From assembly GCA_002011425.1 (NCBI GenBank), contig MTNJ01000039.1, positions 1 through 63,236 on the forward strand: DNA of 63,236 bases, given 5' to 3'. This stretch comes from Candidatus Acetothermia bacterium JdFR-48. GTDB lineage: Bacteria > Bipolaricaulota > Bipolaricaulia > Bipolaricaulales > Bipolaricaulaceae. Below, piece after piece: positions 45,366-54,608 of the stretch. The notes under the pieces are model-generated. The model did not search any database. It was not told the origin of the DNA and saw nothing but the letters and a program-made list of their open reading frames with translations. Within the stretch, counting starts at the first letter, position 1. The number at the start of each line of letters is the position of its first letter. Both the position numbers and the translations under genes were made by a program.

Positions 45366-46289
45366 TTACTCTCCGCCTCGCTCGAAGGGCTTGTTCAGGG
45401 CCGCCGGGGCGTGGATCCGGCGCTTGGCCATGGAAGCGAGCACCAAGATCGTGATCACATATGGCATCATGAGGGCAAAGTCCGAAGGAATCTTCACCCC
45501 TTGTACTTGTAACCATACCTGAATTGCGTTCACCGTGCTGAAGAGCATCGCTCCCGCCAAAACCCCCAGGGGACGCCAGCCCCCGAAATACACCAGCGCA
45601 ACGGCGATGAACCCCATCCCATTGGTCATGTTCTGCTGGAAGACGTTGAGGAGGGCGATGGACAGAGAAGCTCCTGCGATCCCCGAGAGCACTCCGCCGA
45701 GGACCACCGCCACGTAACGCACCCGTATCACGTCCACTCCCAGGGAATCGGCTGCCAAAGGGTTCTGCCCCGCCGCTCGCAGTTTCAGCCCGAGTGGAGT
45801 CTTGTTCAGGACGAACCACGCGAGCGGCACCAGCGCGAAGGCTCCGTAGACGAGCGGATTGTGTGAGAAAAGGATCTCCCCTAGGATCGGGATCCTTGAG
45901 AGACCGGGAATGGGGGCTTGAGGAAAGCCGCTCACGGTCTTTACTGTCCCCACCGTCATTCCGAAGAGCAACGTACTCAGCCCTAGCCCGAAGAGGTAGA
46001 GACCGATCCCGCTTATCCCCTGCTCCGCTTGAAGAGTCACGCTGATGAAGGCCATCAATAGCCCCATCGAGGCCCCTGTTGCCATCGCTGCCAAGAGGCC
46101 CAACGCGGGGTGTCCGGTGAGGAGGGTGACGTAAAACCCGGTGAAAGCCCCCATAAGCATGATCCCGTCCACCCCGAGGTTCAATACCCCACTCAGCTGG
46201 CCGATCGCTTCCCCGATGGCGGCGTAGAGATACGGTGTGGCGAGGCGGATGGCCGAGGTGGCAATCCCCACCAAAGTCGCCCCGATCAT
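45366..46289 (-). CDS. BMP-type ABC importer permease 2, minus operon
   Basis: A 307-residue permease of the BPD_transp_2 type with about eight to ten membrane segments. It contains LSGVLNLGVDGIMLMGAFTG and a conserved GLKLRAAGQNPLAADSLG cytoplasmic loop. ATG 46289 forms an ATGA overlap with permease 1. The frame is open far upstream inside permease 1, but that extension is spurious. It is the partner of the permease, ATPase and binding protein of the same operon. Confidence 0.92.
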   Translation of the reverse strand: MIGATLVGIATSAIRLATPYLYAAIGEAIGQLSGVLNLGVDGIMLMGAFTGFYVTLLTGHPALGLLAAMATGASMGLLMAFISVTLQAEQGISGIGLYLFGLGLSTLLFGMTVGTVKTVSGFPQAPIPGLSRIPILGEILFSHNPLVYGAFALVPLAWFVLNKTPLGLKLRAAGQNPLAADSLGVDVIRVRYVAVVLGGVLSGIAGASLSIALLNVFQQNMTNGMGFIAVALVYFGGWRPLGVLAGAMLFSTVNAIQVWLQVQGVKIPSDFALMMPYVITILVLASMAKRRIHAPAALNKPFERGGE

Positions 46290-47392
46290 ATTTCTTCCTC
46301 CACAATGGTCAGCTTCTCCAGGCGGCGGAGCCTGCGGCGACGGATGACCTCGCTCCCGACGACGAAGAGCACGATCAAACCGTTCAGGGCCACAATTAAA
46401 GCAGAGGGAACCTGCACCACACGCTGCATCTTGTTCGCCCCTGTGAGCAGGGCCCCAAAGAGGAATGAGGAGGGGATCGTCCCCAGGGGATGGAGCCTCC
46501 CGAATAGGGCAGCGACGATCCCATTGAATCCCGCACCCCCGGTGAAACCGAACGCCGTCCCATCGGTGAACATCCGGTGGTGAACCCCCAATACCTCCAC
46601 CGCCCCGCCGAGCCCGGCGAAGAGCCCGGCGAGGAGCAAGCCGAGCACCGTGTAGCGCCTCACGTTGATCCCCGAGGCCAGGGCGGCCCGGCGGCTCATC
46701 CCCACAGTGCGGATGCGAAAACCAATCGTGGTACGCCAGAGGAAGACGTAGACGAAAATGGCGACGAGGATGGCGATCAGGGCCCCGAGGTGTAGCCGGG
46801 TGGGCACAAGCCGGGGCAAATCCACGGCCCGAGGGAGACGCGCCGTCTGGGGAATGAAGAACCCCAGTTTCACCTGCAGGGGGTCCATCATCGGACCGCG
46901 GAGGAGGTAATTCATGCCGTAAACGGCGATGTAATTGAGCATAATGGTGCTCAGGATTTCGTTCACGTTGAGATATGCCTTGAGGAAACCGGCGATCCCG
47001 CCCCAAACCGCCCCGGCCAGTGCTCCCGTCACAAGGGCCACGGTCGCGAGGAGCCACCCGGGAAATCCCTTCCCCGCGAGAGCGATGGCGGTGGCAGCTA
47101 GAGCCCCCACCACAAGCTGTCCCTCTCCTCCGATATTCAACACCCCGCCACGAAAACTGATGCAGATTCCGAGGCCCACAAAGAGGAGAGGCGTCATCTT
47201 GACGATGGTGTCGGCGATGGCGTTCAAGTTACCGAACGCTCCCTGCAGGAGGGATTTGAACGCGGTTCCCGGGTTCACTCCTAAGCCTACCAACATGAGG
47301 GCACCCACGAAGAAGGCCAACAGGACGGCGAAGAGGGGGGTCAGATGGATTAAAAGACCTGCGTATTGTCGCGATCTTACCCTATCAGACAT
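46286..47392 (-). CDS. BMP-type ABC importer permease 1, minus operon
   Basis: A 368-residue permease, first gene of the minus-strand importer and hydroxylase operon. It has MTPLLFVGLGICISFRGGVL, NIGGEGQLVVGALAATAIA, a NVNEILSTIMLNYIAVYGMN stretch and a FRIRTVGMSRRAALASGI cytoplasmic loop, matching the YufP/NupB-like family. About ten membrane segments are visible. It is transcribed from a good promoter at 47419-47447. Confidence 0.92.
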   Translation of the reverse strand: MSDRVRSRQYAGLLIHLTPLFAVLLAFFVGALMLVGLGVNPGTAFKSLLQGAFGNLNAIADTIVKMTPLLFVGLGICISFRGGVLNIGGEGQLVVGALAATAIALAGKGFPGWLLATVALVTGALAGAVWGGIAGFLKAYLNVNEILSTIMLNYIAVYGMNYLLRGPMMDPLQVKLGFFIPQTARLPRAVDLPRLVPTRLHLGALIAILVAIFVYVFLWRTTIGFRIRTVGMSRRAALASGINVRRYTVLGLLLAGLFAGLGGAVEVLGVHHRMFTDGTAFGFTGGAGFNGIVAALFGRLHPLGTIPSSFLFGALLTGANKMQRVVQVPSALIVALNGLIVLFVVGSEVIRRRRLRRLEKLTIVEEEI

Positions 47393-47418
47393 GAAAAAGC
47401 TCCCTCTTAACGAAGAGC

Positions 47419-47479
47419 AGTATAGCGCCGCTCAGCTTGTAAGACAACTTGACAGTCTACCTACCGGTCCTACTATACT
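47419..47479. promoter_or_regulatory. Back-to-back divergent promoters of the two importer operons
   Basis: Minus strand: TTGTCT (47447-47442), 17-nt spacer, TATACT (47424-47419). Plus strand: TTGACA (47449-47454) with overlapping -10 candidates TACTAT (47471-47476, 16-nt spacer) and TATACT (47474-47479, 19-nt spacer). The two -35 boxes are separated by one base, so one regulator or polymerase could not occupy both at once. A short inverted repeat AGAC...GTCT (47442-47458) spans them. Confidence 0.65.
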
Positions 47480-47490
47480 ATGCTAACATT

Positions 47491-49056
47491 ATGGCGGAGA
47501 AGAGAACGGACGCCCACCCGGATTCGCTCGCTTCCCACCAGAATGTTGCCCTTCTTATGCGCGATATCACCAAAGTCTTCCCCGGTGTCGTGGCCAACGA
47601 CAAGGTCACGTTCGAGCTCAAGGTAGGGGAAGTTCACGCCCTGCTCGGTGAGAATGGAGCTGGGAAGACCACTCTGATGAACATCCTCTACGGCCTCTAC
47701 CAGGCCGACTCGGGCGAGATCTACCTTTACGGGAAGCGGGTAAGGATCAGGAGTCCCCGTGATGCCATTCGACATCGGATCGGCATGGTCCACCAGCACT
47801 TCAAGCTCGTCCCCCGCCACACGGTGGCGGAGAACGTCGTCCTCGGGTTGGACGGGGCTCCGTTCCTCGCCCCTGCCCGCGCAGTGGAGGATGAAATCTT
47901 GCAACTCGGCGAGCGCTATGGTCTTAAGGTAGATCCAAAGGCCTACATCTGGCAGCTCTCCGCGGGGGAGCAACAGCGGGTGGAGATAATCAAGGCCCTG
48001 GTTCGTGGAGCGGATATCCTCATCCTCGACGAGCCTACCTCCGTCCTCACTCCCCAGGAAGTAGAAGAGCTCTTCAAGATCCTCGCTCGGATGAGGGAAG
48101 AGGGCCATTCTGTGATCTTTATCACCCACAAGCTCGACGAGGTGATGGAGGTCTCCGATCGGGTCACAGTGATGCGCCGGGGAAAGGTGGTCGCTACCCT
48201 GTCCACCGCCGACGTGAACAAGCCGACCTTGGCCAAGATGATGGTAGGACGCGAGGTCGTGTTCCGCCTGAAAAAGGTGGCGTGCGAGCGTGGTCAAGAG
48301 GCCCTCGTGGTTGAAGATCTCTGGGCCCTCTCCGACAGGGGGCTTCCTGCCCTTAAAGGCATCTCCTTCTCCGTGTGTCGGGGGGAGATCCTAGGGATCG
48401 CCGGCGTTGCGGGCAACGGCCAAAAGGAGCTCGTTGAGGTGATAACGGGGCTCCGGCGGGCCACCCGGGGGAAGGTCTTCGTCCTCGGCGACGAGGTCAC
48501 CAATGAAAACCCGCGACGGATCGCGGATAAGGGTGTTGCCCATATCCCGGAGGAGCGCCTCAAGAGAGGGATTGTGCCCGAGATGTCGGTGGCGGAGAAC
48601 CTCATCTTGAAGAGGCACCACCGCTCGCCTTTCTGTCACGGCTTCTTCCTGAACTTACGTGCGGTGAAGCGGTTCGCCCACCACGCCATCGAGGAGTACG
48701 CGATCATGACCCCAGGGCCCGATACCCCCGCGAAGCTCCTCTCGGGGGGGAACATCCAGCGGTTGATCCTGGCCAGGGAGCTCTCGGGGGAGCCGGCCCT
48801 GGTGATCGCCGCCCACCCCACTTACGGTTTGGATGTGGGGGCTACAGAGCAGATCCGACAGATCCTCCTCGAACAGAGGCGCCGGGGCGCCGCGATCCTC
48901 CTCATCTCCGAAGATCTGGAGGAGCTGATGTCGTTGGCTGACAGGATCGCGGTGATATTCGAGGGGGAGATCATGGGCGAGGTGAGCCCCGAGGCAGCGA
49001 CCCTGGAGGAGATCGGTCTCATGATGGCGGGTGAAAAGAGGAGAGTAAGGCGGTGA
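47491..49056 (+). CDS. BMP-type (nucleoside) ABC importer ATPase, plus operon
   Basis: A 521-residue double ATPase paralogous to that at 42739-44259. The first domain has GENGAGKTTLMNILYGLYQ, LSAGEQQRVEIIKALV and ILDEPTSVLTPQE; the second has GVAGNGQKELVEVITGL and LLSGGNIQRLILARELS. ATG 47491 lies 11-14 nt after the -10 element, and there is no ribosome binding site, suggesting a nearly leaderless message. The GTG at 49053 of the next gene overlaps its stop. Confidence 0.92.
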   Translation: MAEKRTDAHPDSLASHQNVALLMRDITKVFPGVVANDKVTFELKVGEVHALLGENGAGKTTLMNILYGLYQADSGEIYLYGKRVRIRSPRDAIRHRIGMVHQHFKLVPRHTVAENVVLGLDGAPFLAPARAVEDEILQLGERYGLKVDPKAYIWQLSAGEQQRVEIIKALVRGADILILDEPTSVLTPQEVEELFKILARMREEGHSVIFITHKLDEVMEVSDRVTVMRRGKVVATLSTADVNKPTLAKMMVGREVVFRLKKVACERGQEALVVEDLWALSDRGLPALKGISFSVCRGEILGIAGVAGNGQKELVEVITGLRRATRGKVFVLGDEVTNENPRRIADKGVAHIPEERLKRGIVPEMSVAENLILKRHHRSPFCHGFFLNLRAVKRFAHHAIEEYAIMTPGPDTPAKLLSGGNIQRLILARELSGEPALVIAAHPTYGLDVGATEQIRQILLEQRRRGAAILLISEDLEELMSLADRIAVIFEGEIMGEVSPEAATLEEIGLMMAGEKRRVRR

Positions 49057-50159
49057 AACGTTTAGGGCCATTCGTCTTCGAGAGACGGCTAGCTCCCACC
49101 CGGACGGCGATCCTCGGGTATTCGCTTCTCGCCATTTTGGCGGCATTGGTCGTGATGTCGTTCATCTTCTGGGCTTATGGCGTGAGCCCCATCAAGGCCT
49201 ACACCGTCATCGGACGGACCACATTGGGGAGTCGGTTCGGACTCATGGAGATCCTGCGGCGGACGATCCCCTTGCTCCTGTGCGGCGTGGGACTGGTCAT
49301 CGCCTTCAGGGCGAAGTTCTGGAATATAGGCGCGGAAGGGCAACTCCTCGCCGGTGCGGTGGCCGCCACGTGGGTGGCCCTCTTCTCCGGGGTTTCCGGC
49401 CCCGTGAAGCTCCCCCTCATGTTCGTCTTCGGGTTCGCCGCCGGGGCCCTATGGGGCATAATCCCCGCCCTCCTAAAGGTGAAGTTGCAGGTGAATGACG
49501 TCATTTCCACCCTGATGATGAACTACATCATGGCCTACTTCGTGAAGTGGCTTATCTACGGGCCATGGCGGGGCCCCACCATGCGGGGCTTCGCCTACAC
49601 GGACCTCTTCCCGCGCGATGCCTGGCTCCCCCTGATCAGGTACTCGAAGGTGCACTGGCCCACGCTTTTGGTCGGCCTCGTCGCCGCGATGCTCGTCGCC
49701 CTGATCCTCTCCCGTACTCGCCTGGGGTACGAGATCCGGGTAGTGGGCGATTCCCCCGACGCCGCCCACTACGCCGGGATCAGCTTCCTCGGGGTGAGCC
49801 TGTGGGTGATGTTGTTATCCGGAGGGCTCGCCGGACTGGCCGGCGTGGGCGAAGTGGCGGGGATACACCACCGCCTCTTGGAACCGGACCACGTTTCGCT
49901 AGGCTACGGCTATACCGCGATCATCGTGGCGTGGCTCGCCCGGGGGAGCCCCCTCGCGGCCATCATCACCTCGCTCCTCTTCGGGCTCATCTTTGCTGCC
50001 GGGGACGAGATAAAGGTCACCCTCCAGATGCCGTTCCAGATCACCGGGGTCTTCAACGGCCTGATCCTCTTCTTCCTCATCGGGGTGGAGGTGCTCCTCT
50101 ACTGGAAGGTGGGACTGGTGCGTAAGGGGAAGGGATGGGTTGGGAAAGCTGGATCATAG
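49053..50159 (+). CDS. BMP-type ABC importer permease 1, plus operon
   Basis: A 368-residue integral membrane protein of the same family as the gene at 46286. Visible are LLCGVGLVIAFRAKFWNIG, EGQLLAGAVAATWVALF, VNDVISTLMMNYIMAYFVKW and the cytoplasmic GYEIRVVGDSPDAAHYAGI loop. It starts with GTG in a 4-nt overlap (GTGA) and overlaps the following permease by 25 nt, so the three transporter genes are translationally coupled. Confidence 0.92.
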   Translation: MKRLGPFVFERRLAPTRTAILGYSLLAILAALVVMSFIFWAYGVSPIKAYTVIGRTTLGSRFGLMEILRRTIPLLLCGVGLVIAFRAKFWNIGAEGQLLAGAVAATWVALFSGVSGPVKLPLMFVFGFAAGALWGIIPALLKVKLQVNDVISTLMMNYIMAYFVKWLIYGPWRGPTMRGFAYTDLFPRDAWLPLIRYSKVHWPTLLVGLVAAMLVALILSRTRLGYEIRVVGDSPDAAHYAGISFLGVSLWVMLLSGGLAGLAGVGEVAGIHHRLLEPDHVSLGYGYTAIIVAWLARGSPLAAIITSLLFGLIFAAGDEIKVTLQMPFQITGVFNGLILFFLIGVEVLLYWKVGLVRKGKGWVGKAGS

Positions 50160-51058
50160 ATACGTTGAAGCGAGCTCTGGCCTACGGGACGCCGCTCCTC
50201 TGGGGGACGTTGGGGGAGATCTACGCCGAGCGGGCCGGGGTGGTTAACCTCGGCGTCGAGGGGATGATGATCCTGGGCGCCCTCTCGGCCTTTGCCGTCG
50301 CCCAGAGCACGGGGAACCCGTGGCTTGGGATCCTCGCCGCGTCCGTCGTAGGGGGCTTTGCGGCCCTGATCCATGCGTTCTTCTCCGTAACCCTGAGGGC
50401 GAACCAGTACGTCTCGGGACTCGCACTCACCATCTTCGGCCTGGGACTCTCGGGGCTCCTGGGTACTTCCTGGGTGGGGATTTCCCTAAAGAATCCCCTG
50501 CCCAAGGCGACGATTCCCGGCCTCGAGAGGATCCCCATCCTGGGGGAGGCCCTCTTTCGGGACCACAGTTACCTCACCTATATCGGGATCGTCCTGGCGG
50601 TCGTCCTCTGGTTCGTCCTCTACAAGACTCGGTGGGGGATCGCTATCCGGTCTGTAGGGGAATCACCATCCACTGCCGATGCCATGGGAATCGATGTCTT
50701 CGCGGTGCAGTATCTGTGCGTGATCTTCGGCGGGATCCTCGCGGGGGTGGCGGGGGGGTTCCTCTCCGTGGAATATCGTCCCGCCTGGACCGAGGGAATG
50801 ACGGCCGGGATGGGATGGATCGTGATCGCTCTCACCATCTTCGCCGCTTGGGATCCGCTTCAGGCAGTAGGTGGTGTGGTGTTGTTTGGGGCCTTATACC
50901 ATTTAGCCTACCGGCTCCAGGCCTGGTTTCCACCAGAGTTTCTCAAACTCATGCCTTATGCTTTCGCTATACTAGTCCTGGCTGTGGCCGGGCTCCGCAA
51001 AGTGAAGCGGGGCGCGCCCGCTTCCCTTGGGGTTCCCTATGTGCGCGGCCAACGTTAG
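50135..51058 (+). CDS. BMP-type ABC importer permease 2, plus operon
   Basis: A 307-residue permease, the second of the pair. It has ERAGVVNLGVEGMMILGALS, a GIAIRSVGESPSTADAMGI cytoplasmic loop and about nine membrane segments. ATG 50135 lies within the end of the previous gene; the length equals that of its minus-operon paralogue exactly. The binding-protein gene follows after about 75 nt. Confidence 0.92.
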   Translation: MGWESWIIDTLKRALAYGTPLLWGTLGEIYAERAGVVNLGVEGMMILGALSAFAVAQSTGNPWLGILAASVVGGFAALIHAFFSVTLRANQYVSGLALTIFGLGLSGLLGTSWVGISLKNPLPKATIPGLERIPILGEALFRDHSYLTYIGIVLAVVLWFVLYKTRWGIAIRSVGESPSTADAMGIDVFAVQYLCVIFGGILAGVAGGFLSVEYRPAWTEGMTAGMGWIVIALTIFAAWDPLQAVGGVVLFGALYHLAYRLQAWFPPEFLKLMPYAFAILVLAVAGLRKVKRGAPASLGVPYVRGQR

Positions 51059-51133
51059 AAAGGGGGTGAGAGGTGATAGTGAAATTTACATTGTGTGAAA
51101 AAATTCGCCCAAGATGAGGGAGGGGGTGACTGT

Positions 51134-52285
51134 ATGCGCAAGCTTGCGTTAGTGCTTGCGGCAGTGCTGTTAGTAAGTGTGGTGACTTTCGGTGCTGAGA
51201 AAATCAAAGCTGGGTTCGTGTACGTAGGGCCCATCGGTGACCTCGGTTGGACCTACGCCCACGATTATGCACGTCGGATCGTGGACGAAGAGTTCGACTG
51301 GCTGGAGACGGTGTACGTGGAGTCGGTGCCCGAGGGCCAGGAGGGGGCCATCATCGATCGCCTGGTGGCTCAGGGTTGCAACGTCATCTTCACCACGAGT
51401 TTCGGCTTCATGGACGGGACCCTCGAGGCCGCCATGCGCTACCCCGACGTCATCTTCGCCCACTGCTCTGGATTCAAGCGCTACAAGAACATGGCCACCT
51501 ACATGGCCGACTTCTATCAGGTCTACTACCTGAACGGTCTCATTGCCGGTGCCCTCACCAAGACCGGGAAGGTCGGGTACGTCGCGGCTCATCCCATTCC
51601 TGAACTCAAGCGCCACATCAATGCCTTCACCATCGGAGTCCGCGAGGTGAACCCCGACGCCGAGGTACATGTGCGGTGGATCTTCTCCTGGTACGATCCC
51701 GCCGCCGCAAAGGAGGCCACTGAAGCCTTGGTGGCCGAAGGGTGTGATGTATTTGCCTTCACCGAGGACTCACCCACCGTGGTCCAGGTGGCGGCCGAGC
51801 ACGGTCTTCCCTCGTTTGCCCACTACTCCCCAATGTTGAAGTTCGCCCCAGACTACGTCGTCTCCGGCCAGCTCGTACACTGGGAAGCCATCTATCGCGA
51901 TTTCCTCCTCAAGGTGAAGGAAGGGATCTACACCCCGGAGAACCTGTCCCACATCGACTACTGGTGGACACTCCCTCAGGGCGCAGTGGAGCTCGGGGCC
52001 GATTTCGGTGTGCCCATCAATCCAGTTTGGGAGGACGAGCTCAAGGCGAATGTCATCGACCACCCTGTCTTCGGCAAGGTCAGCATCTATGACCTCGTCA
52101 TGATCCGCCAATCCCAGTTCGGCGCGCCGGGTATCACGTTCGACCCCTTCCAGGGCCCGGTCTATGATCGCAAGGGGAACCTCCGCATTCCTGAAGGCAC
52201 TTGGCCCTCCTATGAGACCCTCATCACCATGCAGTGGGCCGTGGACGGCGTCGTCGGGCCCTGGCCCGGTGAGCCCGAGGGGTAA
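51134..52285 (+). CDS. BMP-family substrate-binding protein, plus operon
   Basis: An exported BMP/PnrA-family binding protein, 383 residues, longer than the minus-operon copy. It has a signal peptide (MRKLALVLAAVLLVSVVTFG), then KAGFVYVGPIGDLGWTYAHD, the ligand-loop start typical of purine-associated BMP proteins, IFTTSFGFMDGTLEAA and a C-terminal extension with GITFDPFQGPVYDRKGNL. No lipobox Cys is obvious. ATG 51134 follows gagggaggggg. It ends the importer part of the operon with a strong terminator. Confidence 0.9.
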   Translation: MRKLALVLAAVLLVSVVTFGAEKIKAGFVYVGPIGDLGWTYAHDYARRIVDEEFDWLETVYVESVPEGQEGAIIDRLVAQGCNVIFTTSFGFMDGTLEAAMRYPDVIFAHCSGFKRYKNMATYMADFYQVYYLNGLIAGALTKTGKVGYVAAHPIPELKRHINAFTIGVREVNPDAEVHVRWIFSWYDPAAAKEATEALVAEGCDVFAFTEDSPTVVQVAAEHGLPSFAHYSPMLKFAPDYVVSGQLVHWEAIYRDFLLKVKEGIYTPENLSHIDYWWTLPQGAVELGADFGVPINPVWEDELKANVIDHPVFGKVSIYDLVMIRQSQFGAPGITFDPFQGPVYDRKGNLRIPEGTWPSYETLITMQWAVDGVVGPWPGEPEG

Positions 52286-52301
52286 ACCTCGTGGCTTCCG
52301 C

Positions 52302-52340
52302 GGGGGCCATCCACTGTCTTCGGGGATGGCCCCCTTTTCT
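52302..52340 (+). terminator. Rho-independent terminator after the binding protein
   Basis: An 11-bp perfect stem (GGGGGCCATCC at 52302-52312 and GGATGGCCCCC at 52324-52334) with an 11-nt loop is followed by TTTTCTT. It separates the importer genes from the downstream aminohydrolase. Confidence 0.88.
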
Positions 52341-52368
52341 TACACATTTGAGGCGTCGAGGGTTTAGA

Positions 52369-53703
52369 ATGGACACTGTTATGGTGAAGATCATCGAGAA
52401 CGCGGTTTTGGCTGATTTCACCGGGGCCTTCCTCGACAAGGGGTACGTGGTAATCGAGGGAGAGCGGATCGAACGCGTGGGCGCGGGTCCGGCCCCGGAG
52501 ATCCCCGGAGCCGAGCGTATCGATGCCGAGGGGAAACTCCTCACACCGGGCCTCATCAATGCCCACGGGCACCTCTATTCGACCCTCGCCCGGGGGATGC
52601 CCCTCGCCGACTTCTCGCCGCGGAACTTCCGCGAGATCCTGGAGGGCCTCTGGTGGAAACTTGATCGGGTCTTAGGCCTCGAGGAGGTGTACCTCTCCGC
52701 CTTGGTCGGCGGGATCTGGCACCTGCGGCGGGGGATAACGGCGATCTTCGACCACCACGCCTCGCCCTCCGCCATCGAGGGCTCCCTCTCCCAGATAAAA
52801 CGGGCTGTGGTGGACGAGCTCGGGATGCGGGCCGACCTCTGTTACGAGGTGACGGATCGAGGAGGGGCCGCTGAACGGGACGCCGGGATCGCCGAGAACG
52901 TCCGCTTCGCGGGGGAAGGGCGTGCCCCCGGGCACGCCGCAGCCCATATGGGTCTTCACGCATCCTTCACCCTTTCGGATGAGTCCCTGGAGAAGGCAGT
53001 TGCCGCTGCGGAGCCGCTGAATCTCCCGTTCCATGTGCATCTTGCCGAAGGCAAAGAAGATCCTGTCGATTCCCTACAGAAATACGGGATGCGAACGGCG
53101 GAACGCCTGGACAGGTTCGGGATCCTAGCCGAGGGGAGCCTCCTCATCCACGGGATCCAACTCTCCGGGGCGGAGCTCGAACTACTCTCCGAGCGCCCGG
53201 CGAGCCTGGTCCACAACCCCCGTTCCAACATGAACAACGCCGTTGGCGCTGCCCCGATTACCAAGATGCTCGCCCGGGGGATCAAGGTGGGGATCGGGAC
53301 CGACGGCTTCGGGTGTGACATATTGGGGGAACTCCTCGCTGCGCGCCTCCTGGCACACCACGTGACCGGCGACCCCACCGTCTTGGGGGATGGTGATCTG
53401 CTGAAAATCCTCGGGCACAACTACGCGCTCGCCGAGAGGTTTTTCGGCCTTCCCTTCGGAAAACTCGCCTCGGGATACGCCGCCGATTTGGTCATCTGGA
53501 ACTACCGGCCGCCGACCCCGATCGACGCCGACAACTTCCTCTCCCATCTCCTCTTCGCGGGGATCTCGGAAGCCCTCTCGCCGGACGTGGTGATGGTTGC
53601 TGGAGAAGTAAAACTTTCAGGAGGAGAGATTCCCGCGGTGGACGAAGGCAGCATCCTCATCCGGGCCCGGGAGAAGGCCGCCGAGATCTGGAAGAGGCTC
53701 TGA
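52369..53703 (+). CDS. ssnA: SsnA-like metal-dependent aminohydrolase
   Basis: A 444-residue amidohydrolase of the guanine deaminase/TRZ-ATZ/SsnA group. Metal and substrate ligands are His66 and His68 in NAHGHLYSTL, a conserved PFHVHLAEGKEDP, IHGIQLSG and GIGTDGFGCDI (metal Asp). In other bacteria ssnA accompanies molybdenum hydroxylases of purine catabolism, and this copy is followed by hydroxylase genes and preceded by a nucleoside-type importer. The reaction is likely deamination or ring hydrolysis of a purine-like compound; the exact substrate is unknown. ATG 52369 is preferred; ATG 52381 is an alternative. Confidence 0.82.
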   Translation: MDTVMVKIIENAVLADFTGAFLDKGYVVIEGERIERVGAGPAPEIPGAERIDAEGKLLTPGLINAHGHLYSTLARGMPLADFSPRNFREILEGLWWKLDRVLGLEEVYLSALVGGIWHLRRGITAIFDHHASPSAIEGSLSQIKRAVVDELGMRADLCYEVTDRGGAAERDAGIAENVRFAGEGRAPGHAAAHMGLHASFTLSDESLEKAVAAAEPLNLPFHVHLAEGKEDPVDSLQKYGMRTAERLDRFGILAEGSLLIHGIQLSGAELELLSERPASLVHNPRSNMNNAVGAAPITKMLARGIKVGIGTDGFGCDILGELLAARLLAHHVTGDPTVLGDGDLLKILGHNYALAERFFGLPFGKLASGYAADLVIWNYRPPTPIDADNFLSHLLFAGISEALSPDVVMVAGEVKLSGGEIPAVDEGSILIRAREKAAEIWKRL

Positions 53704-53717
53704 GGAAGGAGGAGGTT

Positions 53718-54608
53718 ATGAGAGTGCCCGACATTTCTGTAGAAGTCGCGGGCCTCGCGCTCGCAAACCCGCTGATGCCGGCGGCGGGGCCACTAACTAG
53801 CTCCCCCAAGGCCGCCGAGAGGATCGCCGCGACCGGGGTTGGGGCCATCGTTGCCAAGACGATCTCCGTGGCGGCCGCCGAGGTCCCTCACCCGAACATC
53901 GCCCGCCTGCCCTACGGGCTCCTCAACTGCGAGCTCTGGTCTGAGGACCCACCGGAGCGGTGGTTTTCGGAGTACCTCCCGGCGTTCAAGGCCCTGGGGA
54001 GGCCCCTCATCGTCTCCTTGGGTTATAAGCCGGACGAAGTGCGGGAACTCATTCCCAAGGCGGAGCCGTTCGCCGACGCCTTCGAGCTCTCCACCCACTA
54101 CGTGGGCACCGATCCGCGCCCCCTTTATGAGATCGCCAAGGCCGCCAAGGAGACGACGGAGAAGCCCGTTTTCATAAAACTCTCGCCCCACGTGCCTAAC
54201 ATCGAGGAGTTCGCCCGGGCGGCCGAGGAGGGCGGGGCGGACGGGCTAGTGGCCATAAACTCCCTGGGACCGGGGCTCGCCATCGACATTCGCAGACGGA
54301 AACCGCTCCTCGGGGGCGAGCACGGCTACGGCTGGCTCTCCGGCCCAGCGATAAAGCCCATCGCCCTGCGAGCGGTCTACGACGTGAGCCGCACGGTGGA
54401 GATCCCGGTAATCGGGGTGGGAGGAATCGCGAGTGCCGAGGATGTGGTCGAGTTCTTCATGGCCGGCGCCAGTGCGGTGCAAATCCTCTCCGCAGCGATC
54501 CTGGAGGGCGTTAAGGTTTTCTCTGAGATTTTGAAGGAGCTTCCGAATCTCCTCTCCGAGCTAGGGGTGGAGAGCCTGCGGGACCTGGTGGGAGTGGTAC
54601 ATGGGTGA
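53718..54608 (+). CDS. Dihydroorotate dehydrogenase-family flavoprotein (PreA/DHOD-like)
   Basis: A 296-residue FMN TIM-barrel oxidoreductase. It has LANPLMPAAGPLTSSPKAAER at the N-terminus (shown as LANPLMPAAGPLTSS), PVFIKLSPHVPN with the FMN Lys, LVAINSLGPGLAID and IGVGGIASAEDVVEFFMAGA for phosphate binding. It may be a dihydropyrimidine or dihydroorotate dehydrogenase-like enzyme. No other pyrimidine genes are near, and its place among purine-type genes suggests another N-heterocyclic substrate. It overlaps the next gene by 8 nt. Confidence 0.82.
   Translation: MRVPDISVEVAGLALANPLMPAAGPLTSSPKAAERIAATGVGAIVAKTISVAAAEVPHPNIARLPYGLLNCELWSEDPPERWFSEYLPAFKALGRPLIVSLGYKPDEVRELIPKAEPFADAFELSTHYVGTDPRPLYEIAKAAKETTEKPVFIKLSPHVPNIEEFARAAEEGGADGLVAINSLGPGLAIDIRRRKPLLGGEHGYGWLSGPAIKPIALRAVYDVSRTVEIPVIGVGGIASAEDVVEFFMAGASAVQILSAAILEGVKVFSEILKELPNLLSELGVESLRDLVGVVHG

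Noticed and set aside
45366..47057. A 563-codon open frame on the minus strand spanning two permeases
   Set aside because: Only the 3' part (from 46289) is permease 2; the upstream half is the wrong frame of permease 1 and has the Arg/Pro/Gly composition of a shadow frame.
47057..47491. Possible tRNA or small RNA gene in the divergent intergenic region
   Set aside because: The 98-nt gap is fully accounted for by the two promoters and shows no cloverleaf or T-loop sequence.
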